DNA from: Lumbricus terrestris
Lineage: Eukaryota; Annelida; Clitellata; Crassiclitellata; Lumbricidae
Length of the DNA: 64,000 nt
Direction of reading: 5' to 3'
Assembly (NCBI GenBank): GCA_949752735.1
Contig: OX457052.1
Location: 34,912,263 to 34,976,262, forward strand
This document shows, in pieces, positions 55,511 through 64,000 of this stretch. The notes below the pieces were generated by a model that was not told the DNA's origin, did no database searches, and saw nothing but the letters and a program-made list of their open reading frames with translations. A program made the position numbers and the translations under genes. Every line of letters begins with the position of its first letter. The first letter of the stretch is position 1.

Positions 55511-57585
55511 ATTGTAAGAGAGGGGAGGATGAGGCTGTTCGCTTCCCATGAGCTGTTAGCCGTGAGGCAGGCACAAAGTGTTGGCTACTTCATTTCTTTC
55601 CACTGACCGTGTACTCATTACGACTGCATTGGCTGGTGGAGTAGAAATTTCATTGCAATAGTTTGGTAATAATAATGTTCAACAGTAATAGTAAGTTGAA
55701 GATAATATTAATATTATTTACAGCTTCAAGAGTATAGCAATCCTGGGCAATGTAAGTGCTTGCTTATCTTGATGTCAGATTGTCAGCGATATCCCCTGGT
55801 GATAGTTCCATGCTTGTGGTGGATATACCTACCACCAAAGGCAGTCACTGTTGGTGTGGTGGAATGTATGGGACAGAGATTATGTCGGGTGCATTCTGTG
55901 ATTCTCTTTCTCTTCGGTCCCAGTCCAATCCCTGAGGGTCATCTAAAATTTACAATTTCTGGCAGCACCGAGCGACCTCAATGCAACGGTTGTCTCATTG
56001 TTGTCTCATTGTTGTCGTTGTCCGAATGGTTTCAGTCTGAACCATTGAAGATACTGATAATCCTTCTCTTTCCGATCTGTCGCGTTTTGATGAGTCCAGT
56101 CTTCTCGTGTCCGATGTATTGTTGTTTCTGATTGCGACTTCTTCTGCAGGGGACCATCCATCGACTGATGTTGTGGCTGATTACGATGACACTGTAGAAG
56201 TCATTAAATTAGATTAAATTAGATTAGTCGTAGAGGTCATTTTGATTAGATTGCTTGCAGAAGTCATTTAATTAGATTAACTATAGATGTCATTGGATCA
56301 GATTAGAAGAACTGTCATCTACAGAAGTCATTTAATTAGATTGACTTTAGAGGTCATTTAGTTTGGATATTCTACAGAACGCTTTAGATGACATTAATAT
56401 TTTTGCATAATGAAATGAAGCCACTGCACATTTTGGTATGGATTCATTTTGTTCTTGTGGGATTCGGCTTTGAGCTTCTGAAGATATCTTACCAAAAGAC
56501 AATATACAAATTGGAGATTGAGATTCAGGGTTGATAAAGTGACGGCTAATTTTTACTTATGCACCATAAGTAGGCATCTCCTTTTGAACTCTATCTTTGG
56601 CCGTTAATGTGAGCTCATTGAAAATCCAACTTAATAGTTGTGCTAAATGTTTGCAATGTTTGAAACTGTCTTCTGCTAAAAGCAACATATTCTTCTGCAT
56701 GTTACATCAATGACATTCCTGTGGCTAGGTCACGAAATTCTTTTGGTAATTTCCAAAAAAAATTGTCTTAAAATATTTTACCAACTTCATTATGTTACTT
56801 GTATGGCGCATTTTTGATTATTTCTTATGTTTTTTTGTTCTACCAAATGGGTGTTGCTCCAACTGGGTTCCTAGTCACTACTTGTAATAGTGCTTATTAT
56901 TTATTTATTATTATTATTGTTACTCATTATTTATTATATTTACTTCTGCTGTTGCCACATGCTATGTTTATTGTTTTTACTTTAAAACGTTTTTAATCAT
57001 TACATGACTTTGAATTCATGCAATTATACATATTATTACTTTGTGCAGCTATTATTATTAAATATTATTATTATTATTAGGCCTACTACTACCACTACTA
57101 GTGCTGCTATTTTTTTATTTTAATACCCATGTAATATTATCCCTCAAGGACTTAAATAAAATAATTTATTGATAATTTATTAGTAAATATTTTTACATAA
57201 ATTTGTGTATTTAAGAAAAATTTACAACTGACATATAATGACAGACTGCTTTTGGAGTTATTTGCATCATTTCTTGAAAATATTCTGACCGTTCTGCTTG
57301 TTTTGGTTGCATTGGGCAAAGTTGTGTCTACGAAGAAGTGTTTCTTGGCTAAATTTTTATCATGATTTGTTAGTGAGCAGGCCCTGTGTACATAGATCTT
57401 CTCAATATCTTTTAAGAATTGATTGCGTATGGTTAGTTGAAATGAAATAATCTCTTGCGACATTATGCAATTTTTGTGTGGTGTTTAAATACTCTGCAGT
57501 TCAATAATGTTATGCAATTTTCCAACAGTATTTCGAAAGGTATGTTGGAAGTACATGTACCAACTTTAGTATTGAACTTGGGCCA

Positions 57586-57812
57586 AATGTCAAAGTATCA
57601 TTTGAAGTAGTGAACTTGGGTGTCATGTCAAAGTTCCAGTTGTAATCGTCGACATCGATGTCATGTCAGAGTACCAGTTGTAGTTGTGGACATGGGTGTC
57701 TCATGTTAAAGTACCAGTTTTTAAGTGTTGAACTTTTGTGTCTTGTCAAAGTACCATTTCTGGTAGTGACATGAGTGTCATGTCAAAGTACCAGTGTTAG
57801 TGGTGAGCTCTA
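57586..57812. repeat. Minisatellite of about 45-50 bp
   Basis: Four to five imperfect units each contain 'GGGTGTCATGTCAAAGTACCAG' or a close variant, 270 bp upstream of the TIR element at 58086. Confidence 0.75.
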
Positions 57813-58085
57813 TTTTGTATTCCATGGAAAAGTTAAAATGGCAGATTGGTAATGCATGTGTTTCATTTTTTAATCTGCATTTGCAGTGCTCGTGCATCTT
57901 GAAGTGTGTGATGCGAAATGCGGTTCTGAAAATACCACTACATGTAGTTCACCACACAATAGTTTGTAACTCACGGAGACAGATTTTCCATTTCTTAGTG
58001 TAGCGGTTGAATGCTTCTTGCCAAACAAAACCTATTAAACAATGCTATGTATAATGATTAATGTAGGTAAGAATTAAGTTAGATA

Positions 58086-59708
58086 ACACTGGTCAACAAA
58101 TTTTAACTTTTTTTTTGTTTCCTAAAAATCTTTAACTGTTTTATATAGAATTTGGCATGCTGAAAACAATGCTGTTCTCAGAATTTTTCCATCACGTAAG
58201 GTTTTTGAGAAAACGGGCATGCAAGATTTTAACTGAAATGCTTGTTTATTGCATATTACACTGGTCAACAAATTTAAACTTTTTTTGTTTCTGAAAACAC
58301 TTTGACTGTTTTCTATAGAAGTTGACGTGCTGAACACGGTGGTGTTCTCAGAATTTTTGTATCACGTCAGGTTTTTGAGAAAACGGGCATGCAAGATTTT
58401 AACTGAAATGCTTGTTTATTGCATATTATACACTGGTCAACAAATTTTACCTTTTTTGGTTTCCGAAAAAACTTTGACTGTTTTCTAGAGAAGTTGACGT
58501 GCTGAACACGGTGGTGTTCTCAGAATTTTTGTATCACGTCAGGTTTTTGAGAAAACGGGCATGCAAGATTTTAACTGAAATGCTTGTTTATTGCATATTA
58601 CACTGGTCAACAAATTTAAACTTTTTTGTTTCTGAAAAAACTTTGACTGTTTTCTAGAGAAGTTGACGTGCTGAACACGGTGGTGTTCTCAGAATTTTTG
58701 TATCACGTAAGGTTTTTGAGAAAACGGGCATGAAAGATTTTAACTGAAATGCTTGTTTATTGCATATTATTTTCAATATACTATAATTTAATTTCATTGC
58801 AGAAAAATCTTTATGACAGTTCTTCCTCATAATATTGGGTGCTGATGATGACTGTATCACTTAGTTTCCTTTCCTAATCTTGCCCGAGAAACCAGAAACA
58901 TTAGTGAGACAAACTGAGCAGCCCCTCACAGTCATTATCTTTCTGTTCTCGCCAGACCATCGGGACGGCAAACAGCATTGCTTTCGCAGGACCCCCGGAG
59001 TCAAACTCTAAGATCTGCAGCACATCTTCCACAGCAAATGAGAGGCACCCATTCCTTGGCTTTCTCTCCAGTCTTGCAACCAAAGTACATCTCTATGCTC
59101 TTTTGACAAGTCCAGTCATTGTGTGTTTCTGAGGCTTACTCATATAACTGTAGCAAAATGTACATGTATCACATTTCATGCAACACTGGCGAGATCTTTC
59201 TGCTGCCAACAACCGTCTTAATATTATATATTATAGTTTAAGCTTATCTGTAAATAGACTGGCTAACTTGTTATGCATCTTGAATGCATGCATACTGTAT
59301 AGAAAACTAAACTTTGGAAATACGACATCAAACTACAAACAAACTGATGCCAACTTCCTCAGTTGGATTTGCATGTAGACCTATGCAGAGAAGCGGCTCT
59401 AATAGTGCTTAGAACTTTTGCAGGAAGATTCTAACCAGCATTAATGAATATGCAGACCCAAGTTTATATTTTATTATGCAAGACAAGCATATATGTAAAC
59501 TGTCCTAAGTGCATGCCTGGACATACCTCAGTTACACGAAGCTTATTATAACGATGTATCCGAAAAATGGAAATAAATAGAAAATTGAAGATTTCTCAAA
59601 AACGTTACGTGCTGGGACAATTTCAAGGTCATTTTCGTGATCAGCAGCAGAAACTGCATAAGAAACACCTGAAAGTGTTCAGGAAACAAAATCACTGTTG
59701 ACCAGTGT
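58086..59708. mobile_element. TIR DNA element with a tandemly multiplied left end
   Basis: Four copies of a 170-172-bp unit start at 58086, 58258, 58430 and 58600, each beginning ACACTGGTCAACAAATTT. The right end at 59708, reverse-complemented, begins ACACTGGTCAACAGTGATTT. It stays alignable with the unit for about 150 bp (shared GTTTC.TGAA.AC, CACGT.A.GTTTTTGAGAAA). A minus-strand open stretch at 59083-58901 ends FAVPMVWREQKDND, a phrase that recalls anonymous repeat-borne proteins of invertebrates (from memory). No recognisable transposase or target duplication remains. Confidence 0.65.
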
Positions 59709-59884
59709 AATTGGTGGCGTATTTAGAAATATATTTAATCATAATTTGTGGCTTAATATAACAATTATTAATAATAATGAAATCAACATGCGCTACAACA
59801 ATTGACTCAACATTACGGAGCGGCGGAAAGCAGCGTTAACGAAAGCAGACGGTAAACATTTTGCCAAACGATACCCAGACATCG

Positions 59885-60424
59885 ATGGAGCTGAGCAAGG
59901 AGAGGGTCGAAAAGATATTTCGAGCGATGGCGTCTGTCGGCAAATACGGAGCCAGTCGTTGGTAATTCGAATATCTGGAACTTGATTTATGGGTGTGGAG
60001 AGCGACACGTTGTCGACTTGTCCCACTGTCGAACTTTGAGACGTTTGAAGCGAAGTTCCGAGGCGAAGCGAGTGAACTGTGCGAAGCAGTGTGACTCTTG
60101 GCGACGATTTGCGAATCGGTCGAACGTTGAAGTTGGGATCGAACTCTGAAGCGATCCGTGGTGAAACATTTGCAGCAAGACGAGGAGGAAGAATCGGTTG
60201 AGCGACGGGTGAATTCCTATGCTCGACGAAATCCGAGGAAGAAGGAGAAACACGCTGGGTTACCGTTTCAAGCTACAGTACCCATCGACCAAGCAACTAA
60301 CGAGAAATCTGGACTGACGGCAAATGAGAAGATCGCGACCTTCTTCAACTTTCCCTTCAATCCATTCCCTGCGGAAGTTGAAAAGCATTTCTACATCCAT
60401 CAGAAGGACGATGTGGAAAGATAA
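59885..60424 (+). pseudogene. Unrecognised coding-like frame with three in-frame stops
   Basis: Starting at ATG 59885 (MELSKERVEKIFRAMASVGK) and ending at TAA 60424 (KHFYIHQKDDVER), one frame carries protein-like sequence interrupted by TAA near 59963 and two TGA codons near 60090 and 60126. The last part (60158-60424) is highly charged, then Pro/Phe-rich (FFNFPFNPFP). No family was recognised. It could be a decayed gene, or two exons of a small gene with an intron around 59962-60168. It is GC-richer than its surroundings, like the host exons. Confidence 0.3.
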
Positions 60425-60663
60425 GAAATACACATAATATTATTATAATTAATACGCCACAAATAGGTAGATAAGATTCTTTTCTTTGAATTGCATTTAT
60501 TGACTGAAATGTTATTTTAAATTATATCTTTATATTAATCACAGTCTCATTTGTTCTAGGTCGTAGGTTGCTATTATACCATTATTCACCCAACAGCCTC
60601 TGAGCATAAAGTTCACCTTCAATATTCTAGACTTAATAAATCCTGAATATAGGGGGTAGTGAC

Positions 60664-63600
60664 AAGAGTGGGTGCCCACGCCGGGATATTTTAGACAGTT
60701 AAAAATGTCATTTGAGTATTGTTATAGTGGCAAACTTTGAACAATTGTTGCTAGTGATTATTAGAGAGACAATTTGAACTGATTGGCATCTGAGTTGAAG
60801 TAGTACATTGCTTATTGAAAAGTGCACAATAGGTTGTGTAAACTTTTAGATATTAGCTTTTGTGGAACTGAATTTCTCTTTGTAGAATTGAACAATTTCT
60901 ATCTGTTAGAAATTTATATAGTGCACGTTGTAGCCTATATTTGTAACAAGTGAAAAATCATAAGTAAGACAGTAAGGATGTCTGTAAGTGATTTCGAAGC
61001 TTGGTTGGAAATTGCCAAAAGGATGAACATGGAAGGGGACGAGACACGTGCCTTTGTCAAAGAAAGACAGGCAGAGTGGAGACAAGATAGAGCGACTGAG
61101 AGAGAGATCGCCAAAGAGATGAAATTAGCTGAAACAGCAGCAGCAGCAGAAGCGAGAAAAGCTGAAGCAGCAGCAGAAGTCAAGAGACTTGAGATAGAAG
61201 CAGCAACGAGAAAAGCTGAAACAGAAGCTGCAACAAGAAAAGCAGAGATGGAAGCTGAAGCAGCGGCAGAAACGAGAAAAGCTGAAATAGAAACAAGAAA
61301 AGCTGAAACAGAGGCTGCAATGCAAGCAAAGAAGGCAGAAGTGGAATTGGAAGCAATCAGGAGTGCTGAAGCAGAAGCCAGATTGAATCGTGAAGCAGCT
61401 GAGACAGAAGCGAGAGAAAATCGCTTGGCAACAGAAGCCAGAGAACAGCGCGAACACCAGCTAGAAATAAAGAGACTTGAAGCACAAGTGAGAATGCGTG
61501 AAATTGATTCAAGAGGGGAACAAAACCGAGAGCACGACAATGACTACATGAGGATCGGTGATGGTCAACAACAGGGAGATCACCGAGAAAACAATAAAGG
61601 AATCAGGAATATCAAATTTCCTATATTCAACGAGTCCAAGGATTGTTTGGATGCCTACTTGTTGAGATTCGAGAGAACATGTGTGGCATATGAAATCAGA
61701 AAAGAAGTTTGGTCGTTAACGTTAGCGAGACATTTGGAAGGCAGAGCACTGGAAGTATACCAAAGGTTGTCTGCAGATGAGGTGCAAGATTACGAGTGTT
61801 TGAAGACTCAGCTTTTGAAGAGATTTCAACTGACGGAAGGTGGTTACAGAAACAAGTTCAAAACCAGTAAAATGGAATCAGGAGAGACACCTTCTAGTTT
61901 TGTGCATAGATTGAGAAGGTACATGCAACAGTGGTTAGCACAAGCGGGATTTGAGAGAACCTATGAAGGAGTGGAAGATCTCTTGTTGAAAGACCAGTTT
62001 TACCTGACATGCAGTACTGAACTTCGTATGTTTATAAAGGAGAAAGGCAAGATGAGTTTGAAGGACATGTTAGTTTGTGCGGAATCACATATTGAAGCAC
62101 ACGGTTACAAATACAGCGAGCAGTCTGTAAAACCAGATGTGAAATTCCATGGCGACAGGTTGAACAGTAGACCGTTCGAACACAGACCCAAGGAACAGTC
62201 TGGGTACAACCTAAACAGGAGTAGAAGCGATGTGAAGATAAATCAGGGTACACATCAAAACAGAGGGTTCAGCAGGGAAAGAGAAGCTGCAACCGGACAT
62301 AAGATTACTTGCTTTTTCTGTGGAGAACAAAACCATAAGGCATATCAATGCCCAAAGAAGAACAGGGGTACATTTAAACACACTGCAGCAGCAGTGCAAA
62401 TATTTGAAAGTCGAGCACACTTGGTTAAGCCAGAAAGTGAAATACAGAGAGTGGTTGAAGTTACAAGAGGAGAACAACAGATGAAACAGGGTGAACATAG
62501 TAAAATACCACCAATGTACATGGCAGCCAGTGCAATGGTGATAAAAGACAATGATGGATGTATTAGTCTTGAAGACAAGAGTGAATACCAAGTAACAGTT
62601 AACGGAAACTTAGTGGGATGCTTATACGACACAGGTGCGAGTTGCTGTATCGTAAAACGTTCTTTGATAAATGAAGAAGCATTGACTGGTGAAGAAACGC
62701 ATTGTGTTTTAGTTGACGGAAGTTTAAGGTGTTTCCCGTTGGCTAAAGTGTACATAGAGAGTGAACACTTTAATGGTGAAGTACAAGCGATGGTGATGGA
62801 ACAGCCGATAAAACCAGTAATAATTGGGAAAATCAAAGGATTGAAGTACATGGTTAAAGATGAGAGAACTGAGAATGTGACAAATCCTGAGCCAAAAGAA
62901 ATAAATGAGAATAGTACTGAAGTGGAAAACAAAGGAATATTGATTAGAAAAACAGGACACGAAGAAAGACCTGTTGGTGCAAAGAAAACAGTGAGATTTT
63001 ATGACAATGCGATAAGGAATCAAGATGAAAAATTAATGACAGTAGCAGTTGTGGAAACAAGAGCAGAAGCTAAAAAGGTAGCAAAATATAGACCATTGAA
63101 AGTTGCGGAGATGCCGAACTTGAATGTGTCAGTAAAAGAGATACAGGAGTTGCAGAGTCAAGATGAAACTATGACGAAACAAATGGAAAGAGCAATTGAA
63201 TGGGATGATAACAAAGACAACATAGAAGATAATCCATATGTGATAAAGAAGGGATTGTTGTATAAAAGATACAAAGAAGCACAGAAAGATGAGGTGAAAT
63301 GGCAACTAATGGTACCTAAACCATTGAGGGATAAAGTGTTAACCGTAGCACACAATTCATTGTTATCAGCTCACCTAGGAATGAGGAAAACACATGATAA
63401 GATCCTAAATGAATTCTATTGGCCTGGAATAGGACAAGATATACGGAGATATGTGTTGAGTTGTGACATTTGTCAAAAGTCAGTGGACAAGAAGGTGAAC
63501 CACAAGGCGCCTATGGGTCATCTACCTGTATTAGATGTACCATTCAAACACATATGCATAGACATAATCGGAGAAGTTAACCCTATGTCTGCAAGGGGTT

Positions 63601-64000
63601 ACCGATATATATTGACCATCATAGATTTGAGTACTAGGTATCCGGAAGCTATTCCATTGAAAGGAATTAGTACTGAGGAAGTTGCAGAAGCTTTGTTCGG
63701 ATTTTATTGTCGTATGGGAGTGCCTCAGAAGATCCATACTGATCGTGGAAGCCAGTTCACTTCTGAACTCATGGCTGAAGTGAATAAGATGCTATTGATA
63801 AAACACACCATGACTAGTCCATACCATGCAATGGGCAATGGATGTGTGGAAAGACTTAATGGAACAATCAAAGCGACGTTGAGGAAGTTGATTGGTGAAC
63901 AAGCGAAAGAATGGGATCGTTATATAGCTCCATTACTGTTTGCGTTGAGAGACACAGTACATGAGAGTCACGGTTTCACACCATTCGAACTAATATTTGG
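60664..64000 (+). mobile_element. Second Gmr1-type LTR retrotransposon, cut by the window edge
   Basis: The candidate 5' LTR end is GTAGTGACA at 60664, followed after AGAG by a TGG-starting primer site (TGGGTGCCCACGCCGGGAT, 60669-60687). This is the same geometry as in the complete element (GTGACA, four bases, TGG). The LTR start could not be found and the right LTR is outside the window. The coding frame begins at 60978. Its only relation to the first element visible here is domain order and Gag type; the DNA sequences are clearly different. Confidence 0.8.
60978..64000 (+). CDS. Gag-Pol polyprotein of the second Gmr1-type element, partial
   Basis: An uninterrupted frame of 1007 codons runs off the right edge. 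Residues about 40-190 are a long Ala/Glu/Lys/Arg coiled coil built of repeated 'TRKAETEA'-like units. A SCAN-like capsid part lies at about 290-375 (SFVHRLRRYMQQWL, then LLLKDQFYLTCSTELRMFI). The CCHC knuckle is 445-458 (CFFCGEQNHKAYQC) and the protease has D551 in YDTGAS. Integrase follows with H792, H799, C829 and C832, then D862, D922 and E958 with D-35-E spacing (TDRGSQF, GCVERLNG). No reverse transcriptase lies between protease and integrase, so RT and RNase H must follow beyond the window if the element is whole. No stop or frameshift was found on codon-by-codon reading, so it may be young. Confidence 0.9.
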   Translation, partial: MSVSDFEAWLEIAKRMNMEGDETRAFVKERQAEWRQDRATEREIAKEMKLAETAAAAEARKAEAAAEVKRLEIEAATRKAETEAATRKAEMEAEAAAETRKAEIETRKAETEAAMQAKKAEVELEAIRSAEAEARLNREAAETEARENRLATEAREQREHQLEIKRLEAQVRMREIDSRGEQNREHDNDYMRIGDGQQQGDHRENNKGIRNIKFPIFNESKDCLDAYLLRFERTCVAYEIRKEVWSLTLARHLEGRALEVYQRLSADEVQDYECLKTQLLKRFQLTEGGYRNKFKTSKMESGETPSSFVHRLRRYMQQWLAQAGFERTYEGVEDLLLKDQFYLTCSTELRMFIKEKGKMSLKDMLVCAESHIEAHGYKYSEQSVKPDVKFHGDRLNSRPFEHRPKEQSGYNLNRSRSDVKINQGTHQNRGFSREREAATGHKITCFFCGEQNHKAYQCPKKNRGTFKHTAAAVQIFESRAHLVKPESEIQRVVEVTRGEQQMKQGEHSKIPPMYMAASAMVIKDNDGCISLEDKSEYQVTVNGNLVGCLYDTGASCCIVKRSLINEEALTGEETHCVLVDGSLRCFPLAKVYIESEHFNGEVQAMVMEQPIKPVIIGKIKGLKYMVKDERTENVTNPEPKEINENSTEVENKGILIRKTGHEERPVGAKKTVRFYDNAIRNQDEKLMTVAVVETRAEAKKVAKYRPLKVAEMPNLNVSVKEIQELQSQDETMTKQMERAIEWDDNKDNIEDNPYVIKKGLLYKRYKEAQKDEVKWQLMVPKPLRDKVLTVAHNSLLSAHLGMRKTHDKILNEFYWPGIGQDIRRYVLSCDICQKSVDKKVNHKAPMGHLPVLDVPFKHICIDIIGEVNPMSARGYRYILTIIDLSTRYPEAIPLKGISTEEVAEALFGFYCRMGVPQKIHTDRGSQFTSELMAEVNKMLLIKHTMTSPYHAMGNGCVERLNGTIKATLRKLIGEQAKEWDRYIAPLLFALRDTVHESHGFTPFELIF

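Larger units (their letters stand above)
48352..58085. other. HMBOX1 3' region and gene-poor repeat-rich DNA
   Basis: The first kilobase or two probably includes the HMBOX1 3' UTR; AATAAA hexamers occur near 49639 and 49966, but none is clearly the site used. Beyond about 50.2 kb no coding exon was recognised. Open frames at 54111-54456 and 55760-56131 match nothing known and lack splice context. TIR elements and satellites are listed separately. Confidence 0.45.

Noticed and set aside
59885..60424. In-frame TGA codons as selenocysteine positions
   Set aside because: A TAA stop also interrupts the frame, no SECIS-like element was recognised downstream, and no selenoprotein family is recognised.
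60935..61540. 201-codon minus-strand Ser/Ala/Phe-rich frame
   Set aside because: It is the complement of the Ala/Glu/Lys coiled-coil repeat in the second Gag; the plus strand continues openly into CCHC, protease and integrase.

Overview
This is nuclear DNA from an animal. It carries spliceosomal introns, four conserved animal genes and a dense load of retrotransposons and small terminal-inverted-repeat (TIR) elements in AT-rich sequence. The gene set (PPP2R3C, a C16orf87-like gene, a Rab33 and HMBOX1), fairly short introns and Gmr1-type LTR retrotransposons suggest a non-vertebrate animal, perhaps a deuterostome. Nothing in the window fixes the phylum.

Layout. 1568-13349 (-): PPP2R3C in 12 coding exons that join into a 454-codon frame; its last exon lies 2.4 kb beyond the previous one. 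17676-30534 (+): a small zinc-ribbon gene of the UPF0547/C16orf87 family in four exons. Its introns 2 and 3 hold a truncated LINE (18278-19560) and a complete LTR retrotransposon (23384-30177). 33366-35255 (+): a two-exon RAB33. 42645-48351 (+): HMBOX1, a POU-like plus atypical homeodomain protein in seven coding exons with a long Gln-rich segment. 48352-58085: about 10 kb without a recognised gene, rich in TIR elements and simple repeats. 58086-59708: a TIR element whose left end is present in four tandem copies. 60978 to the window end: a second, open gag-pol frame of the same unusual LTR-element class.

The most distinctive content is the pair of LTR retrotransposons. In the complete one the polyprotein order is Gag, protease, integrase, reverse transcriptase, RNase H. 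Integrase thus precedes reverse transcriptase, as in Ty1/copia, although the proteins look Ty3/gypsy-like. This is the Gmr1 arrangement. Its two 727-bp LTRs read as identical, it has a 5-bp target duplication and one uninterrupted 1603-codon frame, so it looks recently inserted. It lies antisense about 70 bp upstream of the last exon of the C16orf87-like gene. The second element also has integrase straight after protease and runs off the window. Both Gag proteins carry a SCAN-like segment.

The four host genes are not an operon and show no obvious joint function. They cover a phosphatase regulatory subunit, an uncharacterised zinc-ribbon protein, a Golgi/autophagy-type GTPase and a homeobox telomere/transcription factor. 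Exon boundaries were set by eye from splice consensus, reading phase and remembered family sequences; no alignment was run.
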